DNA from: Knoellia flava TL1
GTDB taxonomy: Bacteria; Actinomycetota; Actinomycetes; Actinomycetales; Dermatophilaceae
NCBI RefSeq assembly: GCF_000768675.1
Contig: NZ_AVPI01000017.1
Coordinates: forward strand, 1-36,541
Length of the DNA stretch: 36,541 nucleotides
Direction: 5' to 3'
This document shows, piece after piece, positions 27,888-36,044 of this stretch. The notes under the pieces are model-generated. The model worked only from the letters and a program-made list of their open reading frames with translations, had not been told where the DNA came from and made no database searches. Each line of letters starts with the position of its first letter. Position 1 is the first letter of the stretch. The position numbers and the translations under genes are program-made.

Positions 27888-28762
27888 GCGGCGTCATGAA
27901 CCGCGCCGTCGAGGTGCTGGCCCCCGGTCCGATGACCCTGCTCCAGGACCTGGGCCGCTTCGGTCACCTCGCCGTCGGCGTCGGCCGGGCCGGCGCGGCC
28001 GACGCCGGCTCCTACCTGCTCGGCAACCGGTTGCTCGGCAACGCCAGCGGAGCCGCTGCCCTCGAGGTCACGATGGGCAACCTGCGCCTGCGTGCCTCGG
28101 GCGACCTGCTCGTCTGCCTCACAGGCGCCGCCGCACCTGCGAGCGTCGACGGCCGCCCCGTGCCGCGCGCGGCCCTCGTCGAGGTCCGCCACGGCCAGGA
28201 GCTCTCCCTCGGTATGCCGGTCGCCGGGCTGCGCACCTACGTCGCGGTCCGCGGCGGCTTCTCCGTGCCGGAGGTGCTCGGCTCGGTCTCGTCGGACACG
28301 ATGTCCGGGCTCGGGCCCGAACCCGTGCGTGCCGGTCAGGTGCTCCCCGTCGGCGACCGCACCGAAGGCTTCCCCGTCGTCGACGTCGCCGGCGTCGCCG
28401 AGCCGTCGACGGGCACCGTCACCCTCGACGTCCTGCCCGGCCCGCGCCTCGACTGGTTCGCGGACCCGGAGCGTCTGGCACAGACGCCGTGGTCGGTCTC
28501 GTCCCGCAGCGACCGCAAGGGCATCCGCCTCGAGGGTGAACCGCTCGAGCGCCACGCCGAGCTGCGCGACGCCGAGCTCCCGAGCGAGGGCATGGTCCGG
28601 GGCGCGATCCAGGTGCCACCGAACGGACAGCCCGTCGTCTTCCTCAACGACCATCCGGTCACCGGCGGCTACCCCGTCATCGGCGTGCTGCGCTCCGCCT
28701 CCGTCGACCGAGCAGCCCAGCTCCAGCCCGGCCAGGAGGTCCGGCTTCGCTGGAACCTCTGA
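27884..28762 (+). CDS. pxpC: 5-oxoprolinase subunit C (KipA/biotin-dependent carboxyltransferase-like)
   Basis: 292 residues, one AHS2 domain. Typical segments are VLAPGPMTLLQDLGRFGHLAVGVGRAG near the start, LLGNASGAAALEVTMGN, GLRTYVAVRGGF and the C-terminal HPVTGGYPVIGVL. The GTG at 27884 overlaps the pxpB stop (GTGA); an ATG at 27896 is an alternative. The domain is related to the carboxyltransferase part of urea amidolyase and acts in the PxpBC complex to activate 5-oxoproline with ATP. It is the last gene of the operon. The GntR regulator and transporter upstream complete the module. Confidence 0.94.
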   Translation: MSGVMNRAVEVLAPGPMTLLQDLGRFGHLAVGVGRAGAADAGSYLLGNRLLGNASGAAALEVTMGNLRLRASGDLLVCLTGAAAPASVDGRPVPRAALVEVRHGQELSLGMPVAGLRTYVAVRGGFSVPEVLGSVSSDTMSGLGPEPVRAGQVLPVGDRTEGFPVVDVAGVAEPSTGTVTLDVLPGPRLDWFADPERLAQTPWSVSSRSDRKGIRLEGEPLERHAELRDAELPSEGMVRGAIQVPPNGQPVVFLNDHPVTGGYPVIGVLRSASVDRAAQLQPGQEVRLRWNL

Positions 28763-28816
28763 CCGCGGTCACGAACCTCCGCCACGGCCACTGCCTCACA
28801 GCAGCCACCACGGCGG

Positions 28817-28868
28817 GACCTACCGCGCAGAAGGTGCTGCGATCGCGACGCTCACCAAGCGGTAGGTC
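28817..28868. repeat. Inverted repeat with long loop after pxpC
   Basis: GACCTACCGC and GCGGTAGGTC, perfect ten-base arms separated by 32 bases that include GCGATCGC. It lies between the convergent stops at 28762 and 28904. It may be a weak terminator or a protein site; the loop is longer than usual for a terminator. Confidence 0.5.
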
Positions 28869-28903
28869 GCGAGTCAGCCGGTCAGCCGCGCGCCATCGCC
28901 GTG

Positions 28904-30148
28904 TCAGGGCCGGGTGAGCGCCTCGACCGCACGACCGACACCGTCCTCGGCTCGGATCGCCGCTCCCACCACCGCTGCTCGCTCGGCCGACACCCCTCGG
29001 GCGAACCCTCGGAGCACCTCCGTGAGCCACTCGACCGACAGCTCGTGCCGGCGCACGGGCCGGGCCCCGACGCCGAGCTCCCACACACGCCGGCCCCAGT
29101 AGGGCTGGTCCCCGATGTGTGCCACGACCGCCTGCGGCACGCCCGCCCGCAGCGCCGCCGCCGTCGTCCCCGCACCTCCGTGGTGCACGACTCCGGCCGT
29201 CCGGGGGAGGAGCCACCCGTGCGGCACGCTGCCGACGGAGTGGACCCACGTGTCGTCGTGCGAGGCCAGCCCCGCAGACCCGGAGTGCAGCACGACCCGC
29301 ACCCGTGCGGCCCGCGCCGCGACCGCGACGAGCTCGCCCAGGTGCCGCGCCTCGCTCGTCGACATCGACCCGAATCCGACGTATGCCGTGCGCCGACCCT
29401 CGCCGACCCATGTCGCCAGCGCGTCGTCCGGCACGAACCCGGGGTCGTCGTCGAGGAACCAGTAGCCCGTCACCTCCGGGTCGCCGTGCCAGTCCGGAGC
29501 CGGAGGCACGACGAGCGGCGACGCGGCGAGCAACGCGGGGGTGCGGCGCATCGCGTCGAGCATGCCGCGCGTCCCGGTGGCCGGGAGCCCGAGCTCGCGA
29601 CGGACCTGGTCGCCGGGCGGGGCGAAGACCGACGCCACCGTGGCCTGGAGCACCTGCGCCGCAAGGACGTTGAGCACCGAGGACCTCCGCGGCAGCACCG
29701 GCTGGAGCCCCGCCGTCCCCTCTCGCGTGGGCCGCACCGGAGCGAACTCGGTGCTCACGTGGCGCCCACCTCCGGCGGACGCCAAGGCATCCGCGGCGTG
29801 GACGGTGAGCATCCCGCTCACCCACAGGTCCGCCGAGCCGACGAGCGGGAGCCAGGCGCCGGCATACTCCTCGACGGTCGAGCGCACGAAGCGGCGCAGC
29901 GCCGCGAGCTCGTGCCACGGGCTGCGGCTCGACTCCCCGAGCCAGGCGACGCCGAGCGGCGAGGCGATGAGCTCCTCGATCCGGACGCCCGCGGGTGCGA
30001 AGCCGACACCGTGCGAGGTCACCAGCGGCTCGAAGTCGTCGCCGGCGCAGACCGTCACCTCGTGCCCGGCGCGCTGCAGGCCGACGCCGAGGGCGACCAT
30101 CGGCTGCACGTCCCCTCGCGACCCGGCCGCGAGGATGTTGACCCTCAC
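28904..30148 (-). CDS. GT1-family glycosyltransferase (UGT/vancosaminyl type)
   Basis: 414 residues, GT-B fold. The N-terminus RVNILAAGSRGDVQPMVALGVGLQRAGHEV is the acceptor-domain signature of this family. The C-terminal sugar-nucleotide binding region has VVHHGGAGTTAAALRAGVPQAVVAHIGDQPYWGRRV. A VGFGSM motif opens the second Rossmann half. It should transfer a sugar from a nucleotide donor to a hydrophobic acceptor (polyketide, sterol or lipid); the acceptor is unknown. The GTG at 30148 overlaps the stop of the NYN gene (GTGA), so the two are coupled. No biosynthetic cluster for an obvious acceptor is nearby. Confidence 0.9.
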   Translation of the reverse strand: MRVNILAAGSRGDVQPMVALGVGLQRAGHEVTVCAGDDFEPLVTSHGVGFAPAGVRIEELIASPLGVAWLGESSRSPWHELAALRRFVRSTVEEYAGAWLPLVGSADLWVSGMLTVHAADALASAGGGRHVSTEFAPVRPTREGTAGLQPVLPRRSSVLNVLAAQVLQATVASVFAPPGDQVRRELGLPATGTRGMLDAMRRTPALLAASPLVVPPAPDWHGDPEVTGYWFLDDDPGFVPDDALATWVGEGRRTAYVGFGSMSTSEARHLGELVAVAARAARVRVVLHSGSAGLASHDDTWVHSVGSVPHGWLLPRTAGVVHHGGAGTTAAALRAGVPQAVVAHIGDQPYWGRRVWELGVGARPVRRHELSVEWLTEVLRGFARGVSAERAAVVGAAIRAEDGVGRAVEALTRP

Positions 30149-31239
30149 GTGAGGCGGATCCGACCGACGTGGTGCCAGAACCGCTCTCGCACACCGTGTC
30201 TCGCCGCGTCGTCGATGTCGTAGGCCCCCGACCGGCTCGACAGGTCGAGCAGCAGCGCGCGGTCGAGCTCGCCGGGCACGGTCGGCTGCGCGGCCCGGAG
30301 CTCGGCGAGCGACGCGGGCGTGGCGGTGCGGCACCACGACGACACGACGGCATACGCGACGGCGTCCCAGAGACCGGGACCCGACTCCGTCCCCGGCCCG
30401 GTCGTCGCGGTGAGCGGCTCCGGCAGGACCACCTCGCTCGCCCGCTTGCGTCCCAGCACGGCGGGCGACGGCACAGGTATGCCGGCCGGTTCTGCCTGCG
30501 GCACAGGCTCGCTCGCGTCGGCCTCACCGCTGGCAGACGTGGCGTCACCGACGTCCGCGGTGTCGGGTTCGGGCGCGGAAGGCGTGGCGCCGGGCACCGT
30601 CTCGTCCGTGGCGTCGTCCGAGGGAGCACCGATCTCGTCGACCGCGGCGTCCTCCTCGCCCAGGCTCGCCACGAGACCGGGTGCGAGCGCCCGCGAGCGC
30701 ACGCACGTGTCGACGGTCTCGAGGTCGATGAGGAGCTCGTCGTCGACGGCCCGGCGCAGGTGCTTCGAGACGGCGTGCGAGGTGCCGTTGACCCCCGGCA
30801 CGGAGAGCAGGCGCACCTGCACACCGGCGCCCTGGGCCTCCTCGACCGCCTCGGTGAGGTCGTCGTCGCCGGAGACGAGGTAGACGACGTCGGCGACACG
30901 GGCGCGGCCGTGGAGGGCGAGGTCGAGCCCGAGCCGGACGTCGACGCCCTTCTGCTCTCCGGCGTAGGAGAGGCGCCCGAGGCGGAGCTTGACCTTGGGC
31001 AGGAGGCCGATCTGGTCCTGGTGGTGGTCGGGCTGGCCGCCGGGGCGGGAGCCGGAGTCGTACCAGTTGACGCGCAGGACCGGGAGCCCCGAGTCCGCCT
31101 CGACCTGCTCGACGAGCCGGCTCACGAGACCGGGGTAGTCGACCTCGATGCCGCTGCGCAGCGACGACCCGGTGACGCGCGTCGCGGCGGACGCGAGGAG
31201 GTAGCCGACGTCGACATAGACCGCGCACCAGGAGCTCAT
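30145..31239 (-). CDS. NYN-domain (PIN-like RNase) protein
   Basis: 364 residues. The N-terminal NYN/LabA-type domain (about 1-165) has AVYVDVGYLL, then GVDVRLGLDLALHGRARVADVVYLVSGDDDLTEAVEEAQGAGVQV. The acidic residues expected to hold Mg at a PIN-type nuclease site (Asp in VDVGY, Asp in VDVRL, Asp-Asp in SGDDDL) are present. A disordered Ala/Pro/Glu/Asp-rich linker (about 215-270) precedes a helical C-terminal domain with WDAVAYAVVSSWC. It probably cleaves or binds RNA in the cytoplasm. Start and stop overlap with its neighbours (ATGA with the MerR gene, GTGA with the glycosyltransferase gene). Confidence 0.88.
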   Translation of the reverse strand: MSSWCAVYVDVGYLLASAATRVTGSSLRSGIEVDYPGLVSRLVEQVEADSGLPVLRVNWYDSGSRPGGQPDHHQDQIGLLPKVKLRLGRLSYAGEQKGVDVRLGLDLALHGRARVADVVYLVSGDDDLTEAVEEAQGAGVQVRLLSVPGVNGTSHAVSKHLRRAVDDELLIDLETVDTCVRSRALAPGLVASLGEEDAAVDEIGAPSDDATDETVPGATPSAPEPDTADVGDATSASGEADASEPVPQAEPAGIPVPSPAVLGRKRASEVVLPEPLTATTGPGTESGPGLWDAVAYAVVSSWCRTATPASLAELRAAQPTVPGELDRALLLDLSSRSGAYDIDDAARHGVRERFWHHVGRIRLT

Positions 31240-31907
31240 GACGACACCATCCCATCCGCATCGTCGGTGGCGGTCCCCGTCCCACGCGCGGCCGCACCCT
31301 GGAGCCCGCGCGACACGTGCTGCTGGGCCAGACGCCGCAGCGCGACGAGGACCGGGTCGACGAGCAGCGTTCCGAGGACGACGTGACGCACGGCCGCCTC
31401 GGGGTCGGCGGGCACGGTCGAGACGTCGACCTCGGCGATGCCCTCGACGTGGTCGGCGTAGCGGTCCATCCGCTCCTCGTCGAGACCGAGCGCCGCGTGG
31501 TCGCAGGCCTCCCAGGCGCGCGCGAGGTCGTCGATGAAGGGGTCCTGAGGGTCGATCTCCCAGCCGTGCTGCTCGATCCACGCGCGCACGCGCCGGACCG
31601 AGGCACCCTCGTCGCTGCCCACGGTCCGCGACGCCCGCGCCAGCGTCCGTTGCGCCACCTCGAGCACGTGCAGCCGGTCGGTGCCCGGCTCGGTGATGAC
31701 CTCGAGCACCTGCTCGATCGTCGCCAGCGAGAGCCCTCCGACCTCGCTCAGCGCCCGGACGAGCCGCACCCGGTCGACGTGCGTCTCGTCGTACTCCGCC
31801 TGCGTGCGCGACATCGCCCGGCCGGCGTGCAGCAGGCCCTCGCGCAGGTAGTACTTCAGCGTGGCGACCGAGACGCCGGTCTCGGTGGACAGCTCCGCGA
31901 GCCGCAC
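31236..31907 (-). CDS. MerR-family transcriptional regulator
   Basis: 223 residues from the GTG at 31907, which has AGGAGG seven bases upstream. The N-terminal MerR helix-turn-helix (about 1-70) reads RLAELSTETGVSVATLKYYLREGLL and is followed by the wing and the GLSLATIEQVLEVI helix. The rest is an effector domain of about 150 mostly helical residues with no Cys metal site, so a small-molecule or protein effector is more likely than a metal. It is divergent from the DUF4188 gene and coupled to the NYN gene downstream. Three GGATAG-type half-sites lie in the shared 118-bp region. Confidence 0.88.
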   Translation of the reverse strand: MRLAELSTETGVSVATLKYYLREGLLHAGRAMSRTQAEYDETHVDRVRLVRALSEVGGLSLATIEQVLEVITEPGTDRLHVLEVAQRTLARASRTVGSDEGASVRRVRAWIEQHGWEIDPQDPFIDDLARAWEACDHAALGLDEERMDRYADHVEGIAEVDVSTVPADPEAAVRHVVLGTLLVDPVLVALRRLAQQHVSRGLQGAAARGTGTATDDADGMVSS

Positions 31908-31940
31908 GGCACACCTCCTCGTACGGAAAGGGTCTTGACT

Positions 31941-31995
31941 TTGGATAGTAGACCTCTCCAAACTGGTCGAGACACGGGATAGCGTCACTATCCAA
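31941..31995. promoter_or_regulatory. Operator region with repeated GGATAG half-sites
   Basis: TTGGATAGT at 31941-31949 and its complement ACTATCCAA at 31987-31995 form perfect nine-base arms 37 bp apart. Within, GGATAG at 31977-31982 pairs with CTATCC at 31988-31993. TTGGA/TCCAA arms also frame 31941-31961. These lie across the likely promoter of the DUF4188 gene. Confidence 0.65.
31980..31985 (+). promoter_or_regulatory. -10 box TAGCGT of the DUF4188 gene
   Basis: TAGCGT inside the GGATAG/CTATCC palindrome would start transcription near 31992. That leaves a 34-base leader with GGAGG before the ATG at 32026. Operator and -10 overlap. Confidence 0.45.
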
Positions 31996-32025
31996 GAGTC
32001 ACGGCCACGACCGGAGGACCCCCCG

Positions 32026-32586
32026 ATGAGCGAGCAGCACCCGACCGACGCGGCCACCGACGCACGCGTCGCGCACACGACCCACGCCTGGGAGGGCGAC
32101 GTCGTCGTCTTCCACATCGGGATGACGATCCGCAAGCCACACCGCCTCGACCTGTGGTTGCCGGTCCTCGCCGCGATGCCGAAGATGCTCGCCGAGCTCG
32201 AGCGCAACAGGGCAGCGGCTGCGCGCGGCGAGGAGGAGGACCTCGGGTTCCTCGGCGCGCGCACGCTGATCGGCGGTCGCGGCCCGTGGGTCGTGCAGTG
32301 GTGGCGCAGCACCGAGCAGCTCTACGCCTACGCGCGGATGGCCGACCGAGCGCACCTCCCGGCCTGGCGCGCCTTCAACACCGCTGCCCGTCGCTCACCC
32401 GGCGCGGTCGGCATCTGGCACGAGACGTATGCCGTCCCCGCCGGTTCCGTCGAGACCATCTACGGCAACGGGGCGACCGTGGGCCTGGGCGCGATCACCG
32501 GGACGGTCCCCGTGACCCGTCGAGGGCGGACGGCGAGGGAGCGGCTCGGCCGCCGCGTCGTCGGCGGCACCGTCGCCGACGGCTGA
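32026..32586 (+). CDS. DUF4188 (monooxygenase-like) protein
   Basis: 186 residues. It carries the DUF4188 pattern: VVVFHIGMTIRKPHRLDLWLPVLAAMPKML, then VVQWWRSTEQLYAYARMADRAHLPAWRAFN, and GAVGIWHETYAVPAGSVETIYGN with conserved His and Glu. The fold is a ferredoxin-like dimeric alpha-beta barrel. Members are annotated as monooxygenases or phenylacetaldoxime dehydratase-like, but the activity is unproven. The C-terminal 20 residues are basic. ATG with GGAGG upstream. It is controlled by the divergent MerR gene through the overlapping operator. Confidence 0.87.
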   Translation: MSEQHPTDAATDARVAHTTHAWEGDVVVFHIGMTIRKPHRLDLWLPVLAAMPKMLAELERNRAAAARGEEEDLGFLGARTLIGGRGPWVVQWWRSTEQLYAYARMADRAHLPAWRAFNTAARRSPGAVGIWHETYAVPAGSVETIYGNGATVGLGAITGTVPVTRRGRTARERLGRRVVGGTVADG

Positions 32587-32614
32587 ACCCTCGGCGAGCG
32601 CGCACCGTTCTCAC

Positions 32615-32620
32615 TAGGGT
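32615..32620 (+). promoter_or_regulatory. Putative -10 box TAGGGT of the phosphoketolase gene
   Basis: TAGGGT fits TANNNT and would give a 36-base leader with GAGAGGA before the ATG at 32663. No clear -35 box was seen. Confidence 0.35.
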
Positions 32621-32662
32621 GAGGAGGGCAGTCGAGACCCGCCCTCCGAGAGGACCCATGCG

Positions 32663-35164
32663 ATGACGACCCCTGCCCTCGGCACCCCCTGGCAGACACG
32701 AGCGGACGCCGGTGCCGAGTCGCTCGACGACGCCACCCTCGACCGCATCCACCGGTGGTGGCGTGCGGCCAACTACCTCTCGGTCGGGCAGATCTACCTG
32801 CTCGACAACCCCCTGCTGCGCCAGCCGCTGCACAAGGACCACGTCAAGCCACGGCTGCTCGGCCACTGGGGCACGACTCCGGGCCTCAACTTCCTCTATG
32901 CGCACCTCAACCGCGCGATCGACGAGCGCAAGCAGTCGACGATCTACATCACCGGTCCCGGGCACGGTGGTCCCGGCCTCGTCGCCAACACCTACCTCGA
33001 GGGCACCTACTCCGAGACCTACCACGACATCACCGAGGACGAGCCGGGCCTGCAGCGGCTCTTCAAGCAGTTCAGCTTCCCGGGCGGCATCCCCTCGCAC
33101 GTCGCCCCCGAGACGCCCGGCTCGATCCACGAGGGAGGTGAGCTCGGCTACGCCCTCTCGCACGCCTACGGCGCCGCGCTCGACAACCCGGACCTCCTCG
33201 TCCTCGCGGTCGTCGGCGACGGCGAGGCCGAGACCGGTCCGCTCGCGACGAGCTGGCACGCCAACAAGTTCGCCAACCCGGCGACCGACGGCGTCGTCCT
33301 GCCGGTCCTGCACCTCAACGGCTACAAGATCGCCAACCCGACCGTCCTCGCCCGGATCGGGCACGACGAGCTCGAGTCGCTCATGGTCGGCTACGGCCAC
33401 AAGCCGTACTTCTTCAAGGCCGGGTTCGACGACGAGGCACCCGAGAGCTACCACCGGCGCTTCGCCGAGCTGCTCGACGAGGTCCTCGACGAGATCGCCG
33501 CGATCAAGGCCGCCGCCGCGAGGGCGGGCGCCGACGAGGTCGAGCGGCCCCGCTGGCCGATGATCGTCTTCGAGCACCCCAAGGGCTGGACCGGACCCAA
33601 GCAGATCGACGGCAAGCCGACCGAGGGCCACTGGCGCAGCCACCAGGTGCCGCTCGCGAGCGCTCGCGACACCGACGAGCACCTGAAGGACCTCGAGGAC
33701 TGGCTCCAGTCGTATGCCGCGGACGAGCTCTTCGACGAGGCCGGCCGCCTCCACGACGACATCGCCCGGCTCGCCCCCGAGGGACAGCTGCGCATGGGTG
33801 CCAACCCCCATGCCAACGGCGGCCTCCTCAAGGTGCCGCTCCGGCTGCCCGACTTCCGTGACTTCGCCGTCGAGGTCGACTCCGAGGCCCGCGGCGCCGC
33901 GATGGCCGAGGCCACCCGAGTCCTCGGCACGTGGTTCGCGTCCGTCATGGAGGCCAACCCCGAGAACTTCCGGATCTTCGGCCCGGACGAGACCGCCTCG
34001 AACCGGCTGGGCGGGGTCTTCGACGTCACCGCGAAGCAGTGGAACGCGGCATACGAGCCGTTCGACGAGGCCGACCCTATGCGCAAGGTGGGCAAGGTCC
34101 TCGAGATGCTCAGCGAGCACCAGTGCCAGGGCTGGCTCGAGGGCTACCTGCTCACCGGGCGCCACGGGATGATGAGCAGCTACGAGGCCTTCATCCACAT
34201 CGTCGACTCGATGTTCAACCAGCACGCCAAGTGGCTCAAGGTCACCAACCACATCGAGTGGCGGCGGCCGATCGCCTCGCTCAACTACCTGCTCAGCTCG
34301 CACGTGTGGCGCCAGGACCACAACGGCTTCAGCCACCAGGACCCCGGCTTCATCGACCACGTCGTCAACAAGAAGGCCGACATCATCCGGGTCTACCTGC
34401 CGCCGGACGCCAACACGCTGCTCTCGACGTGGGACCACCTGCTGCGCACCGACCAGTGCGTCAACGTCGTCGTCGCCGGCAAGCAGCCCGGGCCGACGTG
34501 GCTGACGATGCAGGAGGCGATCCACCACTGCACCCGCGGCCTCGGCGTCTGGGACTGGGCGGGGTCGGAGGGGCCTGGCGGTGAGTGCGACGTCGTCCTC
34601 GCGTGCGCGGGCGACGTGCCGACCGTCGAGGTCATGGCCGCGGCGCAGCTGCTCCGGGAGCACCTGCCCGAGCTCAAGGTGCGCGTCGTCAACGTCGTCG
34701 ACCTCATGCGGCTCCAGGACGAGACCGAGCACCCGCACGGCCTGAGCAACCGCGACTTCGACACGATCTTCACGCCCGACAAGCCGGTGATCTTCGCCTA
34801 CCACGGCTACCCGTGGCTCATCCACCGCCTCACCTACCGCCGCACCGGCCACGACAACCTCCACGTGCGCGGCTACAAGGAGGAGGGCACGACGACGACG
34901 CCGTTCGACATGGTCATGCTCAACGACCTCGACCGCTTCCACCTCGTCATCGACGTCATCGACCGCGTGCCCGGGCTCGGGCCACGCGCCGCCGGGCTGC
35001 GACAGCGGATGCAGGACAAGCGGTTCGAGGCGCGGGCGCACGCGACGACCCACGGCGAGGACCTGCCCGAGGTGCGCGACTGGGTGTGGGCCGACGTCGG
35101 CGAGACGGGCACCGCGCAGGGCGGCCCGAACGCGACCCAGCTCACCGGCGGCGACAACGACTAG
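32663..35164 (+). CDS. xfp: Phosphoketolase (xylulose-5-phosphate/fructose-6-phosphate)
   Basis: 833 residues, slightly longer than typical (about 790-825) because of a Gly/Asn-rich tail. The N-terminal XFP domain has [24 protein letters not shown], the GPGHGGPG substrate loop, and the thiamine diphosphate/Mg motif [19 protein letters not shown] with NGYKIANP. The middle contains [11 protein letters not shown], and the C-terminal domain [19 protein letters not shown]. The enzyme cleaves ketose phosphates to acetyl phosphate plus an aldose phosphate. No acetate kinase or phosphotransacetylase gene is adjacent. The gene appears monocistronic, with its own -10-like box. Confidence 0.97.
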   Translation: MTTPALGTPWQTRADAGAESLDDATLDRIHRWWRAANYLSVGQIYLLDNPLLRQPLHKDHVKPRLLGHWGTTPGLNFLYAHLNRAIDERKQSTIYITGPGHGGPGLVANTYLEGTYSETYHDITEDEPGLQRLFKQFSFPGGIPSHVAPETPGSIHEGGELGYALSHAYGAALDNPDLLVLAVVGDGEAETGPLATSWHANKFANPATDGVVLPVLHLNGYKIANPTVLARIGHDELESLMVGYGHKPYFFKAGFDDEAPESYHRRFAELLDEVLDEIAAIKAAAARAGADEVERPRWPMIVFEHPKGWTGPKQIDGKPTEGHWRSHQVPLASARDTDEHLKDLEDWLQSYAADELFDEAGRLHDDIARLAPEGQLRMGANPHANGGLLKVPLRLPDFRDFAVEVDSEARGAAMAEATRVLGTWFASVMEANPENFRIFGPDETASNRLGGVFDVTAKQWNAAYEPFDEADPMRKVGKVLEMLSEHQCQGWLEGYLLTGRHGMMSSYEAFIHIVDSMFNQHAKWLKVTNHIEWRRPIASLNYLLSSHVWRQDHNGFSHQDPGFIDHVVNKKADIIRVYLPPDANTLLSTWDHLLRTDQCVNVVVAGKQPGPTWLTMQEAIHHCTRGLGVWDWAGSEGPGGECDVVLACAGDVPTVEVMAAAQLLREHLPELKVRVVNVVDLMRLQDETEHPHGLSNRDFDTIFTPDKPVIFAYHGYPWLIHRLTYRRTGHDNLHVRGYKEEGTTTTPFDMVMLNDLDRFHLVIDVIDRVPGLGPRAAGLRQRMQDKRFEARAHATTHGEDLPEVRDWVWADVGETGTAQGGPNATQLTGGDND

Positions 35165-35206
35165 AAGTCAGGACCTAAGGCCCATCTGCCCGAGACCGGC
35201 TGCTTC

Positions 35207-35212
35207 TAGCGT
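35207..35212 (+). promoter_or_regulatory. -10 box TAGCGT of the DoxX-like gene
   Basis: TAGCGT gives a leader of about 50 bases that contains a CCGGAGGG segment and, near the start codon, the true ribosome site GGAGG. Confidence 0.4.
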
Positions 35213-35268
35213 CGGTGGTACCGGAGGGAGAGTCCCACCGGACCACCTACCAACTGGAGGTAGACACC

Positions 35269-35874
35269 ATGGCCACCACCAAGCACCACGAGGCGGTCCG
35301 GGCCAACACCACGACCCGCACCCATGACCTCGACGTCCGCGAGGGCGCCCACATGGAGGACGTCGTCCGCAACCCCGTCGCCCGCTGGGCGCTCGTGGTC
35401 CTGCGGTTCGTCCTCGGCTTCACCTTCCTGTGGCCGTTCCTCGACAAGCTCTTCGGCCTCGGCTACGGCACGCCGGCCGAGAACGCCTGGATCGACGGCG
35501 GCTCGCCGACCACCGGGTTCCTCACCAAGAACCCCGCAGTCGTCGAGGGCCCGTTCGGTGACTTCTTCGCCAACTTCGCCGGCGGATTCTGGGACTACCT
35601 GTTCATGGGCGGTCTCCTCGGCATCGGCGTCGCCGTCCTCCTCGGGGCCGGCATGAAGATCGCCGCCTGGTCGGGCACCCTCCTCATGGCCCTCATGTAC
35701 CTCGCCGAGTTCCCCATCGGGCGCGACGGCGAAGGCTTCACCAACCCGATCTTCGACAGCCACTGGATCGAGGCGCTGGCCCTCATCGTCCTCGCCTACA
35801 CCTTCAGCGGCGACAAGCTCGGACTCGGCCGCTGGTGGAGCAGGATCGTCGGCGAGGACAGCTTCCTCCGCTGA
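35269..35874 (+). CDS. DoxX-like membrane protein
   Basis: 201 residues from the ATG at 35269 with GGAGG eight bases upstream; an earlier in-frame GTG has no support. A hydrophilic N-terminus of about 40 residues is followed by four membrane segments (about 42-62, 108-128, 133-151 and 165-183). The first has LRFVLGFTFLWPFLDKLFGLGYGTP, typical of DoxX and thiosulfate:quinone oxidoreductase-like proteins. The extracytoplasmic loop holds WIDGGSPTTGFL. Such proteins link quinone redox to thiol or sulfur compounds in a few organisms; here no partner is adjacent. It ends at a hairpin with a short T-run. Confidence 0.82.
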   Translation: MATTKHHEAVRANTTTRTHDLDVREGAHMEDVVRNPVARWALVVLRFVLGFTFLWPFLDKLFGLGYGTPAENAWIDGGSPTTGFLTKNPAVVEGPFGDFFANFAGGFWDYLFMGGLLGIGVAVLLGAGMKIAAWSGTLLMALMYLAEFPIGRDGEGFTNPIFDSHWIEALALIVLAYTFSGDKLGLGRWWSRIVGEDSFLR

Positions 35875-35887
35875 CGACCCGGACCGG

Positions 35888-35913
35888 CCGCCGCATCCCC
35901 TCCGGTGCGGCGG
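35888..35913 (+). terminator. Terminator after the DoxX-like gene
   Basis: CCGCCGCA and TGCGGCGG with a ten-base loop, followed by TCTTTCC. The stem can be extended two pairs with one G-U. Confidence 0.82.
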
Positions 35914-35993
35914 TCTTTCCGTGCCCGGGCCGCCCATGCGCATCTCGAGACATCCCTCACGCACGCCTCACGAGTCACCACAGACCCGGCAAG

Positions 35994-35999
35994 TAGCAT
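35994..35999 (+). promoter_or_regulatory. Putative -10 box TAGCAT of fhaA
   Basis: TAGCAT fits TANNNT and lies about 45 bases before the ATG at 36045. AGGAGG precedes that ATG. Confidence 0.4.
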
Positions 36000-36044
36000 C
36001 GCTACGGCAACCAGACCGTCGACGCCACGCCAGGAGGTGCGCCC

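Noticed and set aside
28817-28868. Strong terminator after pxpC
   Set aside because: The arms are perfect but the 32-base loop is too long for a typical intrinsic terminator, so it is listed only as a repeat.
31240-31995. Upstream extension of the NYN reading frame
   Set aside because: It overlaps the MerR gene in another frame and has low-complexity composition. The ATG at 31239 gives a canonical ATGA overlap and the domain begins there.
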